A stretch of 64,000 nucleotides of DNA from Paucimonas sp. (GCA_031253995.1 JAIRVG010000098.1:1-64000); one strand, 5' to 3'. Numbered from the stretch's first letter, positions 7,592 through 16,627 are shown. Numbers and translations: made by a program. The notes: generated from the sequence alone by a model not told the origin.

Positions 7592-10003
7592 ATGCACCAT
7601 CCGTTCAAACGCCTGCCGCTGGCCCGCGCCATCCTGGCCGCCACCCTGTTCACCAATTTGCCCACGGCCACCCTGCAGGCCGCCGAAACCACCACCAGCG
7701 AAGCCGCCGCCCGGCGTTTCGACTTCCATATCGCCGCCCAACCCCTGGCCGATGCCCTCGACCAGTTCAGCGCGCAGAGCGGCTACCAGGTGATCTACCA
7801 GAGCGAACAGGTCGGCGGCCTGGCGTCTCCCGGCGTGCAAGGCCGGCTCAGTGCCGACCAGGCCATCCAGCGCCTGCTCGCAGGCAGCGGCGCGCGGCTG
7901 AGCCAGCCCAATGCCAACAGCTTCGTCCTCGACCTGCCGCTGAACCTCGGCGCCGGCAGCCTGCAACTGGATGCCCTGAGCATTTCCGGCAAGGCGCCGG
8001 GTTCGATCACCGAAGGCACCGGCCTGTACACCACCTACTCGTCGTCCAGTTCGACACGGCTCAACCTGAGCCCGAGGGAAACCCCGCAATCGCTGACCGT
8101 GATGACCCGCCAGCGCCTCGACGACCAGCGCCTGACCAACCTCACCGACGCCCTCGAAGCGACACCGGGGATCATCGTCACCCGTGACGGCCTCGGCGCG
8201 GAGAGCGATGCGTTCTGGTCCCGCGGCTTCCAGATCATCAACTACGAGATCGACGGCGTGCCCACCGCCTCGCGGATGGAGAACTACACCCAGAGCATGG
8301 CCATGTACGACCGCATCGAGGTGGTGCGCGGCGCCAGCGGCCTGATCAGCGGCATGGGCAACCCGGCGGCGACCATCAACCTGATCCGCAAGCGCCCGAC
8401 CTACGAGAACCAGGCCAGCATCACCGGCTCGGCGGGCAGTTGGGATCGCTACGGCAGCGGCTTCGATGTCTCCGGCCCGCTGAACGACAGCGGCACGGTG
8501 CGCGGGCGCCTGGTGGCCGACCTGAAGAGCGAGCACGCCTGGGTCGACCGCTACAAGCTGGAATCGCAGCTGCTCTACGGCATCAGCGAGTTCGACCTGA
8601 GCGAAGACACCCTGCTCACCGTCGGCTTCAGCTACCTCGCCACCGATATCGACGCCCCGGCCCGCAGCGGTCTGCCGACACGCTTCGGCACCGGCGAGCG
8701 GATCAATTTCAGCCGTGCGACCAGCAGCGGTCCGGCGTGGTCCTACAACGACCACGAGCAGACCAGCTATTTCGTTTCGCTGGAGCAGCAACTGAGCCAT
8801 GGCTGGAGCGGCAAGGTCGAGTACAGCCACGCGGAAAACCAGTACAGCGAACTGTTCGGCTACGCCATGGGCGACCTGCAGAAAGACGGCAGCGGCCTGT
8901 CGACCTTGCCGGTGCGCTTTTCCGGCACCCCGCGCCAGGACAACCTCGACCTGTACCTGACCGGCCCGTTCAGCCTGCTGGGCCGCGAGCACGAGCTGAT
9001 CACCGGCATGACCCTGTCGCAGTACCGCGAGCACGTGCCGAGCTACGGCGGCTGGAACTGGGCTTACCAGGGCAGCCCTGCAGCGGTGATCGGCAATATC
9101 TTCGACTGGGACGGCCAGCAGCCCAAGCCGGCGTTTTCGGTCAGCGGCAAGTCGGACATGGACGAGGACCAGTACGCTGCCTACGCCACCACGCGCCTGA
9201 ACCTGGCCGACGATCTCAAGCTGATCGTCGGCGGGCGCCTGACCGACTGGAAACGCGACAACGAGGATTACAGCTACGGCGGCGCGACGACCGAGGTCAA
9301 TCGCAAGGAGACCGGGGTGTTCATTCCCTACACCGGCCTGGTCTACGACCTCGACGACACCTGGTCGGCCTATGCCAGCTACACCAAGATCTTCAGCCCG
9401 CAGGCCTACTACGTGCGCAACGAGGCCAACCAGCCGCTGGATCCGATGGAGGGCGTGGGCTACGAGATCGGCCTGAAGGGCTCGCACCTGGACGGCAAGC
9501 TGAATTCCAGCCTGGCGCTGTTCAAGCTGCAGCAGGACAACCTGGCGATCTGGGTGCATGACGATGTGTACGACGCGGAGCAGGACACCACCTCCGAGGG
9601 CGTGGAACTGGAGCTCAACGGCGAACTGGCGGAGGGCTGGCAGGCGGCGGCGGGGTACGTCTACACCACCACCACGGACAAGGACGACCAGCGCATCAAC
9701 ACCATCCTGCCGCGGCACAGCCTGAAGACCTTCACCAGCTACCGGCTGCCGGGCGCGCTGGACAAGCTGACGGTGGGTGGCGGGGTGAACTGGCAGAGCA
9801 AGGTGGGCAACGACCTGCACACCTTCACCCAGGGCAGCTACGCGGTGACCAACCTGATGGCGCGCTACCAGATCAACCGCAACCTCAGCGCCACGCTGAA
9901 CCTGGACAACCTGTTCGACCGCAAGTACCTGAGCATGGCGGGCAGCTACGGCACCTATGGCACGCCGCGCAACGTGATGGCGGGGTTCAGATACGAGTTC
10001 TGA
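7592..10003 (+). CDS. TonB-dependent siderophore receptor with STN signalling domain
   Basis: 803 residues. The order is: a signal peptide cleaved after LQA (about residue 30), an STN secretin/TonB signalling domain (about 40-115, FDFHIAAQPLADALDQFSAQ), a plug domain (about 150-260, with RETPQSLTVMTRQRL and RIEVVRGASGLISGMGNPAATINLIRKRP), then the 22-strand barrel ending in the aromatic residue F. Together with the two genes before it, it forms a classical cell-surface signalling set; the STN domain signals to the FecR protein. It resembles FpvA/FoxA-type receptors for hydroxamate or mixed siderophores, but the ligand cannot be told. GGGGGAGGATCC directly before the ATG is a strong ribosome-binding site. 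Confidence 0.9.
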   Translation: MHHPFKRLPLARAILAATLFTNLPTATLQAAETTTSEAAARRFDFHIAAQPLADALDQFSAQSGYQVIYQSEQVGGLASPGVQGRLSADQAIQRLLAGSGARLSQPNANSFVLDLPLNLGAGSLQLDALSISGKAPGSITEGTGLYTTYSSSSSTRLNLSPRETPQSLTVMTRQRLDDQRLTNLTDALEATPGIIVTRDGLGAESDAFWSRGFQIINYEIDGVPTASRMENYTQSMAMYDRIEVVRGASGLISGMGNPAATINLIRKRPTYENQASITGSAGSWDRYGSGFDVSGPLNDSGTVRGRLVADLKSEHAWVDRYKLESQLLYGISEFDLSEDTLLTVGFSYLATDIDAPARSGLPTRFGTGERINFSRATSSGPAWSYNDHEQTSYFVSLEQQLSHGWSGKVEYSHAENQYSELFGYAMGDLQKDGSGLSTLPVRFSGTPRQDNLDLYLTGPFSLLGREHELITGMTLSQYREHVPSYGGWNWAYQGSPAAVIGNIFDWDGQQPKPAFSVSGKSDMDEDQYAAYATTRLNLADDLKLIVGGRLTDWKRDNEDYSYGGATTEVNRKETGVFIPYTGLVYDLDDTWSAYASYTKIFSPQAYYVRNEANQPLDPMEGVGYEIGLKGSHLDGKLNSSLALFKLQQDNLAIWVHDDVYDAEQDTTSEGVELELNGELAEGWQAAAGYVYTTTTDKDDQRINTILPRHSLKTFTSYRLPGALDKLTVGGGVNWQSKVGNDLHTFTQGSYAVTNLMARYQINRNLSATLNLDNLFDRKYLSMAGSYGTYGTPRNVMAGFRYEF

Positions 10004-10056
10004 GGCGGGTTTCGGCTAAGCGGTTGAAAGCGCGTAAAATTTTTTGAAAAAGAATG

Positions 10057-10085
10057 TTGACAGCAATCCGTTTCGAGCGAATAAT
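10057..10085 (+). promoter_or_regulatory. Sigma-70 promoter of the tRNA-Met gene
   Basis: A perfect TTGACA -35 (10057-10062), a 17-bp spacer and an AATAAT -10 (10080-10085) lie 12 bp upstream of the mature tRNA 5' end. Confidence 0.8.
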
Positions 10086-10096
10086 GCGCGCCACTT

Positions 10097-10173
10097 GGCT
10101 ACATAGCTCAGTTGGTTAGAGCATAGCATTCATAATGCTGGGGTCCGGGGTTCAAGTCCCTGTGTAGCCACCA
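10097..10173 (+). tRNA. tRNA-Met (CAT), elongator
   Basis: A 77-nt cloverleaf: acceptor GGCTACA (10097-10103) pairs with TGTAGCC (10163-10169), followed by discriminator A and an encoded CCA. The D arm contains AGCTCAGTTGGTTAGAGC. The anticodon stem is TAGCA/TGCTG with loop TTCATAA, so CAT lies at 10131-10133. The T arm contains GGTTCAAGTCC. The GGCTAC acceptor and the overall likeness to E. coli metT indicate the elongator tRNA rather than initiator or lysidine-modified tRNA-Ile2. Confidence 0.95.
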
Positions 10174-10213
10174 TACCCCGCCCTGAAGTTGTTGTTCGGC
10201 TTCAAGGCAAACG

Positions 10214-10241
10214 AAAAAGCCCGCCTCGCGCGGGCTTTTTT
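10214..10241 (+). terminator. Rho-independent terminator after tRNA-Met
   Basis: The stem AGCCCGC / GCGGGCT is flanked by AAAAA on the left and TTTTTT on the right, about 40 bp after the tRNA. No other gene could use it in this direction. Confidence 0.85.
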
Positions 10242-10358
10242 GTGCCTGGAATTTGATGCAGCACTGCTCGATGTCTCGTTCAAAACATTTCCCTGCGTTT
10301 TCGGACATGGACCCTGTCCGGTCGTGCCGCAGAATCGGCAGGTCGATGAGCTGAGCCG

Positions 10359-11885
10359 ATGGCGACCTACATGAATGTCTTGAAACAGGCCCTGCGCGAA
10401 CAGCAGTTCGTGTGCGTCATGGAGTTCGTGCCCAAGCCGCAACGGATGGCCGCCTTCGAAACGCTGATGCAGCGCGGACACCTGTGGGGCTGGCCGATGC
10501 TCGCCGGCATCGCCGACCGGGTCGGCAGCAACCTCGACCTGTCGCCCCTGGATACCTTCACCGCCCTCTCCCGCCCGGTTCCGGTGATCCCGCATTTTTC
10601 CGGCAAGGACCGCGAACGCCAGGACTTGCTGGCGCAACTTGAACGCATGGATACCCTCGGCCTCGACCAGCTCCTGCTGCTCACCGGCGACCGCCTGCAC
10701 GGCCATGTGCCGGGCGAGCGGCCGGTGCGCTACCTGGAGTCGGTGGCCGCCCTCGGCATCGTGCGCCAAGCGCGGCCGGACTGGCTGCTGGGCGCCGCGC
10801 TCAACCCGTTCAAGTACCGCGAGGAAGAAGGCGGCGCGCAGTATTTCAAGGCGCAGAAGAAACTCGCCGCCGGCGCCGACTTCCTCATCCTCCAGCTCGG
10901 CTTCGACATGGCCAAGTACCGCGAGGCCATGGACTGGATGCAACGCCAGCCGACGCCGCGGCCTATGCTCGCGTGCATCATGGGACTGACCCATGGCCGG
11001 GCGAAGATGCTGGAGCATGTGGCCGGCGTCACCGTGTCGCCATCGATGCTCGCGCTGGTGGCGGCGGAGGAAGCGGTGTCGAAGGCCTTTGCCCAGGCCC
11101 GCAGTGTCAGCCGCCTGGCGTTGCAGATCATCGGCCTGCGACTTATGGGCTATGCCGGGATCAATCTGTCCGGCGTGCATGAGCTGGAACAACTGCTGGC
11201 GCTGGAAGCGGCGCTGGAGGAATGGGACGGGAAAATCCGCAGCGAGGAAGAATGGGCGGTCGCCTGGGCCGAGAGCTGGCGTATGCCGCAGGTGCCTGCG
11301 GTGACCTTCCATCCGCCCGCGTCGGACTGGAAGGCGGGTGAATCGCAGGTCCAGGCCAGCACGCGGGAGAAGCTGCGCTATCACCTGCTGTCGGCGTTTC
11401 ATTCGCTGTTGTTCAGTCGCAAGAACTTGCTGAGCCGCGCCTTCGGCTGGGCGGTGCAGCGGCCGATATGGTCGACGCCCACCGGCGCACGCTGGCTGCA
11501 CCGGCTGGAACGGGGGGCGAAGCGACCGCTGGTGGGCTGCGATACCTGCGGCAGCTGCCGGCTGGAGGACACGCTGTATGTCTGTCCCGAGACCTGTCCC
11601 AAGGGGCTGGCGAACGGCCCCTGCGGCGGCACGCAGCTGAACCGCTGCGAGTTCGGTGATCGCGAGTGCATCCACAGCTTCAAGTACCGCACCGCAAAAT
11701 CCGTGGGGCAGACGGCGGTGCTGACGGAGCGGTTGATTCCCTGCGTGGAAGTGGGTGGGCGGCATCGCAGTTCGTGGCCGCAGTGGTTCGCTCCCGTCAC
11801 CGAGGTGTTTCCGGGGAGCGCTGCGCAGTCCATCGCTGGCAACGCCCGTTCCCACAAGGTTGCGTGTCGAACCGAAGAAGTGTGA
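10359..11885 (+). CDS. Methylenetetrahydrofolate reductase-like protein with C-terminal Cys-rich domain
   Basis: 508 residues. Residues 1 to about 290 look like the MetF TIM barrel (CVMEFVPKPQRM..., LLLLTGDRLHGH matching the MetF TGD region, GAALNPFK, ILQLGFD). Residues about 385-450 hold the MTHFR C-terminal zinc/cluster-type domain, with cysteines in C-DTC-GSC-x9-C-PETC-PKGLANGPCGGT and a later C-x6-C. Such two-part proteins are separate from the housekeeping MetF of pseudomonads; the MTHFR_C domain is better known from acetogen MetV/MetF-type complexes. A role in C1 or methyl-group metabolism is inferred. ATG 10359 was taken; 10371 is an alternative. The C-terminal 60 residues after the Cys region are variable. 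Single gene. Confidence 0.7.
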   Translation: MATYMNVLKQALREQQFVCVMEFVPKPQRMAAFETLMQRGHLWGWPMLAGIADRVGSNLDLSPLDTFTALSRPVPVIPHFSGKDRERQDLLAQLERMDTLGLDQLLLLTGDRLHGHVPGERPVRYLESVAALGIVRQARPDWLLGAALNPFKYREEEGGAQYFKAQKKLAAGADFLILQLGFDMAKYREAMDWMQRQPTPRPMLACIMGLTHGRAKMLEHVAGVTVSPSMLALVAAEEAVSKAFAQARSVSRLALQIIGLRLMGYAGINLSGVHELEQLLALEAALEEWDGKIRSEEEWAVAWAESWRMPQVPAVTFHPPASDWKAGESQVQASTREKLRYHLLSAFHSLLFSRKNLLSRAFGWAVQRPIWSTPTGARWLHRLERGAKRPLVGCDTCGSCRLEDTLYVCPETCPKGLANGPCGGTQLNRCEFGDRECIHSFKYRTAKSVGQTAVLTERLIPCVEVGGRHRSSWPQWFAPVTEVFPGSAAQSIAGNARSHKVACRTEEV

Positions 11886-11900
11886 TCCGACACGGGTCCC

Positions 11901-12233
11901 TCACAGGATCACGGACAGCCCCAGCAATGGCCAAGCCGCCACCGCCAGCCCTACCGCACCCAGCGCCCGGTAGGGCAGCAGCAACACCAGCCCCAGTCCG
12001 GCCAGCGACATCAGGCCGAACCAGCCGATCGGCCCCATGGCCCAGCCCCAGGCCGCGACGCTGGCGGCGAAACTGCCGGCCAGCGCCAGCCAGCCACCGA
12101 TGCGCAATGCGCGTCGCACTCCCGCTCCCGGTATCCGCTGCCAGACCTGCTTGTAATGCCCCTCCAGCCCCAGGCACAGCCCGAGCATCCCGCTGTAGGC
12201 CAGCAGCAGCCCGGTGGATAACATCACGCTCAT
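11901..12233 (-). CDS. DUF3325 small membrane protein
   Basis: 110 residues with about three hydrophobic helices (STGLLLAYSGMLGLCLGLEGHYKQVW near the start, then two Gly/Leu/Ala-rich helices). The HYKQVW element and length fit DUF3325. The ATG at 12233 begins one base after the PepSY gene's stop codon, so it is the last gene of the DUF3649-PepSY-DUF3325 operon. These three families are often found together beside siderophore receptors in pseudomonads, suggesting help with iron release or uptake in the inner membrane; no biochemical role is established for DUF3325. Confidence 0.75.
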   Translation of the reverse strand: MSVMLSTGLLLAYSGMLGLCLGLEGHYKQVWQRIPGAGVRRALRIGGWLALAGSFAASVAAWGWAMGPIGWFGLMSLAGLGLVLLLPYRALGAVGLAVAAWPLLGLSVIL

Positions 12234-12234
12234 C

Positions 12235-13773
12235 TCAATTGACCTCCGCCACGGCAGCAGCCCCGCGTCGCGCCGGACGCTCCTTGGGCGGCTGCCCCAG
12301 TTTCCAGCAGCACCAGCCCAACAGCGCCCCGATCGCCACGCAGGTGAGTTCCAGCTCGACGAAGGCACCACGATTGACGGTGAAGAAGTTCAGCAACGGC
12401 AGCAGCAGGCACAGCAACGCCGCCAGCCCCAGTTGCTCGCGCCAGGCGCTCAACCACGGCCTGGCGATGGCGTGCCCCAGGGTCGCCAGCCAGACCAGGA
12501 AGAACACCCGCACTTCCCAGCCCCCGCGCTGTGCCAGTTCCACCGGCAGCAGGCGGTTGGCCCAGAGCAGGCCGATACAGGCGATGGACAGCCCGGCCAC
12601 CACGCTCACGTTCAGCCGTTCGGCCACGTGGTACAGCAGCGCACCGAGCGCGCCCTCGCCGTCATGCCGGCGCCGGCGCTTGACGGTGAACAGCACCAGC
12701 CCGGTGGCGATCATCGCGCAGCTCGCCAGGCCGCAGAGGAAATACAGCCAGCGCATCGGGTAACCGCCGAACTGGGCGAAGTGCAGGCCGGACATCACCC
12801 GCTGGGTCAGCAGGCTCGGGCGGCTTTCTGCTGGCGCGCGCAGGACGCGGCCGCTGACGCCATCGAAAACCATGCTCTGGCCCTTGGTCAGCTCGATGCG
12901 ATTGCCCAGCACCGGGCGCACTTCGATGCGTGCGTCACTGCGCCCGGGGTTCTGGATCGACAGGCCGGACAGCGGGCCCATGGCCTGTTCCGCAGTCCTC
13001 AGTACCGCTCCCAGATCGGTCAACGCGGCCGCCTCGCCCGGTCCCCCTCGCCCACCGCGCTGTCCATGCTGCTCCGCCGGGGCGCCACGCAGCGTCCGGT
13101 TCAGCGCATCGCGATCACCGTCGAACAACGCATCCGAAGCCGCCGGCATGTAGATCAGGTAGAAGATCACCAGCCCGGTGTAGGTGATCATCAGGTGGAA
13201 CGGCAGCACCAGCACGGCCGTGGCGTTGTGCGCATCGAGCCAGGAGCGTTGGCCCTTGGCCGGGCGGAAGGTGAAGAACTCCTTGAAGAATTTCTTGTGG
13301 ATGACGATGCCGCTGACCAGCGCCGCGAGCATGGCCATGGCGGCCAGGCCGACCACCCAGATGCCGAGGTTGCGCGGCAGGTTGAGGGTGAAGTGGAAGC
13401 GGAAGAAGAAGCTGCCGCCGGCGGTTTCGCGCACGTCCAGTTGCTCGCCCGTGGTCGGGTCGAGAGCAACGCCGCCACCGCGGCGTTGCTCGCCGGCGGA
13501 CACGCTCAGGGTCGGCGAACGCTCGCCCGGCAGGCCGATGTTCCAGGCACTGGCGCCGGCGTGGTGGGTTTGCAGGTAGTCCAGCGCGCGCTGCGCCGCT
13601 TCCACCTGGCTGACGGAATGGGCCGGGATTTCCGGGCGCATCCAGCCATCGATTTCCTTGTCGAACACGGCCACGGTGCCGGTGAGGAAGATCGCGAAGA
13701 GGACCCAGCCGAACACCAGGCCGCTCCAGGTGTGCATCCACGACAGCGACTGGGTGATGGTCTTGTGTTTCAT
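12235..13773 (-). CDS. PepSY-associated inner-membrane protein (putative siderophore-iron reductase)
   Basis: 512 residues. The first helix carries WMHTWSGLVFGWVLF, the usual start of PepSY-TM proteins, then a periplasmic domain (about 40-130), a helix pair, HLMITYTGLVIFY, a second periplasmic part with a GRGG-rich loop, HFAQFGGYPMRWLYF and further helices. Conserved His residues in helices suggest heme binding, as proposed for FoxB/FpvG-type reductases that release iron from siderophores in the periplasm. The start at 13773 overlaps the stop of the DUF3649 gene (ATGA). It is probably co-transcribed with both neighbours, downstream of the catecholate receptor gene. Confidence 0.85.
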   Translation of the reverse strand: MKHKTITQSLSWMHTWSGLVFGWVLFAIFLTGTVAVFDKEIDGWMRPEIPAHSVSQVEAAQRALDYLQTHHAGASAWNIGLPGERSPTLSVSAGEQRRGGGVALDPTTGEQLDVRETAGGSFFFRFHFTLNLPRNLGIWVVGLAAMAMLAALVSGIVIHKKFFKEFFTFRPAKGQRSWLDAHNATAVLVLPFHLMITYTGLVIFYLIYMPAASDALFDGDRDALNRTLRGAPAEQHGQRGGRGGPGEAAALTDLGAVLRTAEQAMGPLSGLSIQNPGRSDARIEVRPVLGNRIELTKGQSMVFDGVSGRVLRAPAESRPSLLTQRVMSGLHFAQFGGYPMRWLYFLCGLASCAMIATGLVLFTVKRRRRHDGEGALGALLYHVAERLNVSVVAGLSIACIGLLWANRLLPVELAQRGGWEVRVFFLVWLATLGHAIARPWLSAWREQLGLAALLCLLLPLLNFFTVNRGAFVELELTCVAIGALLGWCCWKLGQPPKERPARRGAAAVAEVN

Positions 13774-14057
13774 CCCAGGCGCTCCAGCAGTTGCGGCCAG
13801 AAGCCGATCAGCGCCAGCGGCACGGCCGTGGCCAGGCCGAGCCAGGCGCGAGCGGCGCTGCGACAGGCGAAGGCCCAGAGAATGGCGCCGGTGTAGACGG
13901 CGAAGGACAGCAGGGTGGCGACCACCAGTGCATCGCCCTTGCCCAGCGGCAACAGGCGCGCCAGGGCGGCGGTGAAGGCATAGGTGAAGGCGTAGCCGCC
14001 GAGGATGGCGGCGGCGATGCGGGAGAGCATTGGCCAGGAGAAGGTTGTAGTTGTCAT
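13770..14057 (-). CDS. DUF3649 family membrane protein
   Basis: 95 residues with three hydrophobic helices (IAAAILGGYAFTYAFTAALARLLPLG, VATLLSFAVYTGAILWAFA, and a C-terminal one). It fits DUF3649, often called an iron-uptake protein from its gene neighbourhood only. Start ATG at 14057: the reading frame is open farther upstream, but that part runs into the palindrome at 14089-14295 and is not coding. It overlaps the PepSY gene by 4 bp and is the first gene of the three-gene operon. The palindrome separates it from the receptor gene at 14315. Confidence 0.75.
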   Translation of the reverse strand: MTTTTFSWPMLSRIAAAILGGYAFTYAFTAALARLLPLGKGDALVVATLLSFAVYTGAILWAFACRSAARAWLGLATAVPLALIGFWPQLLERLG

Positions 14058-14088
14058 TCTTACCTCGACATGGAAGCGACGCGGCCCT

Positions 14089-14295
14089 GTGGGAGTCCAC
14101 CCAGCCCGCAAGTGCGCCGCGGTCGGCGTGGGAGCGGATTCATCCGCGATTGGGCGCGAAGCGGCCATAAAACCGGTATCCCGGGTGTGTCAGAAAAACT
14201 CGGGACTCAGGTTTTACGACGGCTACGCCGCCGATCGCGGATAAATCCGCTCCCACGCCAACCGCGGCGCACTTGCGGGCTGGGTGGACTCCCAC
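14089..14295. repeat. 207-bp near-perfect palindrome between receptor and DUF3649 operon
   Basis: The arms 14089-14152 and 14232-14295 are reverse complements with about three mismatches over 64 nt; the outer 36 nt (GTGGGAGTCCACCC... to ...GCCGCGG) match exactly. The inner part is the 135-bp mobile-looking element also found at 18868 and 26528. A transcript crossing from the receptor gene into the DUF3649 operon would form a very long hairpin here. Confidence 0.85.
14125..14259 (-). repeat. 135-bp inverted-repeat element, copy A
   Basis: The ends are GGCGTGGGAGCGGATT and its complement AATCCGCTCCCACGCC, with ATCCGCGAT inside each arm. The middle has the conserved parts GGCCATAAAACC and ACTCAGGTTTTACGACGG. 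It is inverted relative to copies B (18868-19002) and C (26528-26662). The size and REP-like ends suggest a REPIN/MITE-type element. Confidence 0.75.
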
Positions 14296-14314
14296 ACGGT
14301 CCGCGCCCTGCTCG

Positions 14315-16513
14315 TCAGAAGCTGGTGGTCACCGACGCATAGAACGCCCGGCCCGGCTCGTTGTAGGTGCTGGCCCCGGCACTGGTGCCCGCGCCTTCGC
14401 GGTACACGCGCTTGTCGAACAGGTTGTTGATGCCGGCGCCGAACGACACGTGCTTGCTCAGCTCATAGGTGCCGCCGATGCCCCAGACATGGTACGGATC
14501 CAGCGTCTTCAACTCGTTCGCCGCCGTCACGTCGACATCCCGGGTCGGGTTGAAGCGACGCGGCTCCTGCTTGCCGTAGTAGGTGCCCGTCAGGCTCAGC
14601 GACAGCGCCTCGGTCACCTGCCAGTCGAGCATGCTGTTGACCGTGTACTCCGGCACCACCGACAGCGGGTTGCCGTCGCTGTCCTCGTTGGACTCCATGT
14701 AGGTGAAGTTGGTGTTCCAGCTCAGCACCTCGCCCGCCTCGCCCAGCAGCGGCACGCCGATGTTGCCTTCCCAGCCCTTGACCACCGCGTCCTTGGCGTT
14801 GTCCCAGCGCAGGATCGCTTCGTTGGTGGCGGTGCGGCCGACCAGGTCGTTGGCCGACACGATCTTGCTGTCGTAGTCGTTGCGGAAGTAGGTCAGGCCG
14901 GCGCTCCAGCCGTCGCGGACGAAGCTGATGCCGATTTCCTTGTTGATGCTGATTTCCGGGTCCAGGTCCTCGTTGCCCAGTACGTAGCAGCCGGTCGAAG
15001 CCAGGCTCGGCGCACAGCCGTTGCCGTTGCTGCGGTACAGGTAGTTGGGGTTGGACTGGTACAGGTTCGGCGCCTTGAACGCACGGGCGATACCGCCCTT
15101 GAGGGTGATGTCCTCGGTGAGCTTGTACGAGGTGTTGAGGCTCGGGCTCCAGTTGGCGCCGAACTGGTCGTGGTGGTCCAGGCGCAGGCCGGGGGTCAGG
15201 TACCAGTCGGGGGTCAGCTCGATGTTGTCTTCGGCATAGACCGCCATGATCGTGGCGTCCATGTCGGTGGCCCGTGCGCCGGCTGCAGAGTTCGGCAGGG
15301 TGGTGCCGATGGTGCGGTCCATGGTGCTCGGGTCGTCCAGTTCCTGGTAGTTCCATTCGGCGCCGAGGGTCAGGGTCTGCGGCAGCAGCACCTGCAGCGG
15401 GATATCCAGCTGGCCCTGGACCAGGTAGCTGTCGTAGGTGCTGGTGGACTTGTCGTTGCCACTGATGTCGCCATCGACCGACCCGGTCTGGCCTTCCAGC
15501 AGGCGGTTGTTGCGGGTCTTCTCGTACTGCGCGAGCAGGCGCGAGCTGCCGAACTCCCAGTCGCCGCGATGGGTGACGGAGAAGTTCTGCCGGTACATCG
15601 TGTTGGTCTCGCGGCCCAGCCACCGGTTGATGGTGCTGCCTGGGGTCAGGGAGTCGGTGGCACCGGTACCGACGTCGCCGGTGTAGATATTGCCCTGGCG
15701 GCTGAAGCCGCTTTCGAAATCGATCGTCTGCTGGTTGTCCAGGGCCCAGCTGAGCAGTGCGTTGATGTCCTTGTTGCGCACGCCCTCGCGACCTGCGGCG
15801 AGGGAGCCGCCGGTGGCGGTATGGTCGGCGTTGATATCGGCATCATCGGCGTCGGTCTTGTTCAGGTTGCCGTAGACGCGGAAGGTCAGCGAATCGGTGA
15901 GCGGGCCGGCCAGGCTGAAGGTAGTGCGCTTGGTCACGCCTTCGGCATCGTCCTCGGGCAGGTTGGTGAAGGCCGAGACGCTGCCGGTGAGGGCCTGGGT
16001 CGGCCGCTTGGTGATGATGTTGACCACGCCGCCCATGGAGCCGGAGCCGTAGCGCGCCGCTGCCGGGCCGCGCAGGACCTCGATGCTTTCCACTTCGCTG
16101 GCCGGCACCCAGTTGCTGTCGCCGCGGGTGTCGCGCTCGCCGGAGCGGGTGTAGCGCACCGAGTTGCGCGAGGTGACCGGCTTGCCGTCGATCAGGATCA
16201 GGGTGTTTTCCGGGCCCATGCCGCGCAGGTCGATCTGCCGGTTGTTGCCGCGGGTGCCGCTGGCGCTGTTGCCGGTCAGGTTGACGCCGGGCATCTTGCG
16301 GATGATTTCGGAAAGGTCGTTCACCGGCGGGCGTTTCTTGATGTCTTCCTCGGTGATCAGCGACACGCCTGGCGCCTGCTTCAGCTCTTCCGCCGCCGTG
16401 GCCACCACGTGGGTGTCGGTCAGTTCCAGCGCCTGCTCGGCGGCCAGCAGGGACGACGGGGAAATGGCCAGCAGGGCCAGGCAGAGAGGGTTGAGCTTGA
16501 ACCGGGGTTGCAT
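14315..16513 (-). CDS. pfeA: Catecholate siderophore TonB-dependent receptor (PfeA/PirA type)
   Basis: 732 residues, no STN domain. The signal peptide ends at about residue 25 (SLLAAEQ), followed by a TonB-box region (TDTHVVATAAE), a plug (about 45-200: DIKKRPPVNDLSEIIRKMPGVNL, RGMGPENTLILIDGKPV, ESIEVLRGPAAARYGSGSMGGVVNIITKRP) and a barrel ending in F. The plug signature is that of FepA/PfeA/PirA enterobactin receptors, also able to take breakdown products of catecholates. A two-component system (16659-18718) precedes it in the same direction, as with pfeRS-pfeA and pirRS-pirA of P. aeruginosa. I cannot separate PfeA from PirA, so the symbol is provisional. GGAG lies eight bases before the ATG. 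Confidence 0.85.
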   Translation of the reverse strand: MQPRFKLNPLCLALLAISPSSLLAAEQALELTDTHVVATAAEELKQAPGVSLITEEDIKKRPPVNDLSEIIRKMPGVNLTGNSASGTRGNNRQIDLRGMGPENTLILIDGKPVTSRNSVRYTRSGERDTRGDSNWVPASEVESIEVLRGPAAARYGSGSMGGVVNIITKRPTQALTGSVSAFTNLPEDDAEGVTKRTTFSLAGPLTDSLTFRVYGNLNKTDADDADINADHTATGGSLAAGREGVRNKDINALLSWALDNQQTIDFESGFSRQGNIYTGDVGTGATDSLTPGSTINRWLGRETNTMYRQNFSVTHRGDWEFGSSRLLAQYEKTRNNRLLEGQTGSVDGDISGNDKSTSTYDSYLVQGQLDIPLQVLLPQTLTLGAEWNYQELDDPSTMDRTIGTTLPNSAAGARATDMDATIMAVYAEDNIELTPDWYLTPGLRLDHHDQFGANWSPSLNTSYKLTEDITLKGGIARAFKAPNLYQSNPNYLYRSNGNGCAPSLASTGCYVLGNEDLDPEISINKEIGISFVRDGWSAGLTYFRNDYDSKIVSANDLVGRTATNEAILRWDNAKDAVVKGWEGNIGVPLLGEAGEVLSWNTNFTYMESNEDSDGNPLSVVPEYTVNSMLDWQVTEALSLSLTGTYYGKQEPRRFNPTRDVDVTAANELKTLDPYHVWGIGGTYELSKHVSFGAGINNLFDKRVYREGAGTSAGASTYNEPGRAFYASVTTSF

Positions 16514-16627
16514 CGACGACGCTCCTTTCGCAGTGGCGGGCAGGCTGGAAAGGGGCGACAGGATCGAGCGATAACGACATCCGGCTCACCCCGTTGACCA
16601 GCCCGGGACGAGCGCGAATGCTACTTT

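Noticed and set aside
10097..10173. tRNA-Ile2 (CAT with lysidine) or initiator tRNA
   Set aside because: The GGCTAC acceptor stem and arm sequences fit elongator tRNA-Met; the initiator would have a mismatched first pair and three G-C pairs in the anticodon stem.
12235..14100. Long 621-codon version of the PepSY protein
   Set aside because: The extra N-terminal part lies in another frame of the DUF3649 gene and has no family likeness; the start at 13773 overlaps that gene's stop in the usual ATGA way.
14273..16597. 774-codon open frame on the plus strand opposite the catecholate receptor
   Set aside because: Antisense shadow; the minus strand has a complete receptor with signal peptide, plug and barrel.
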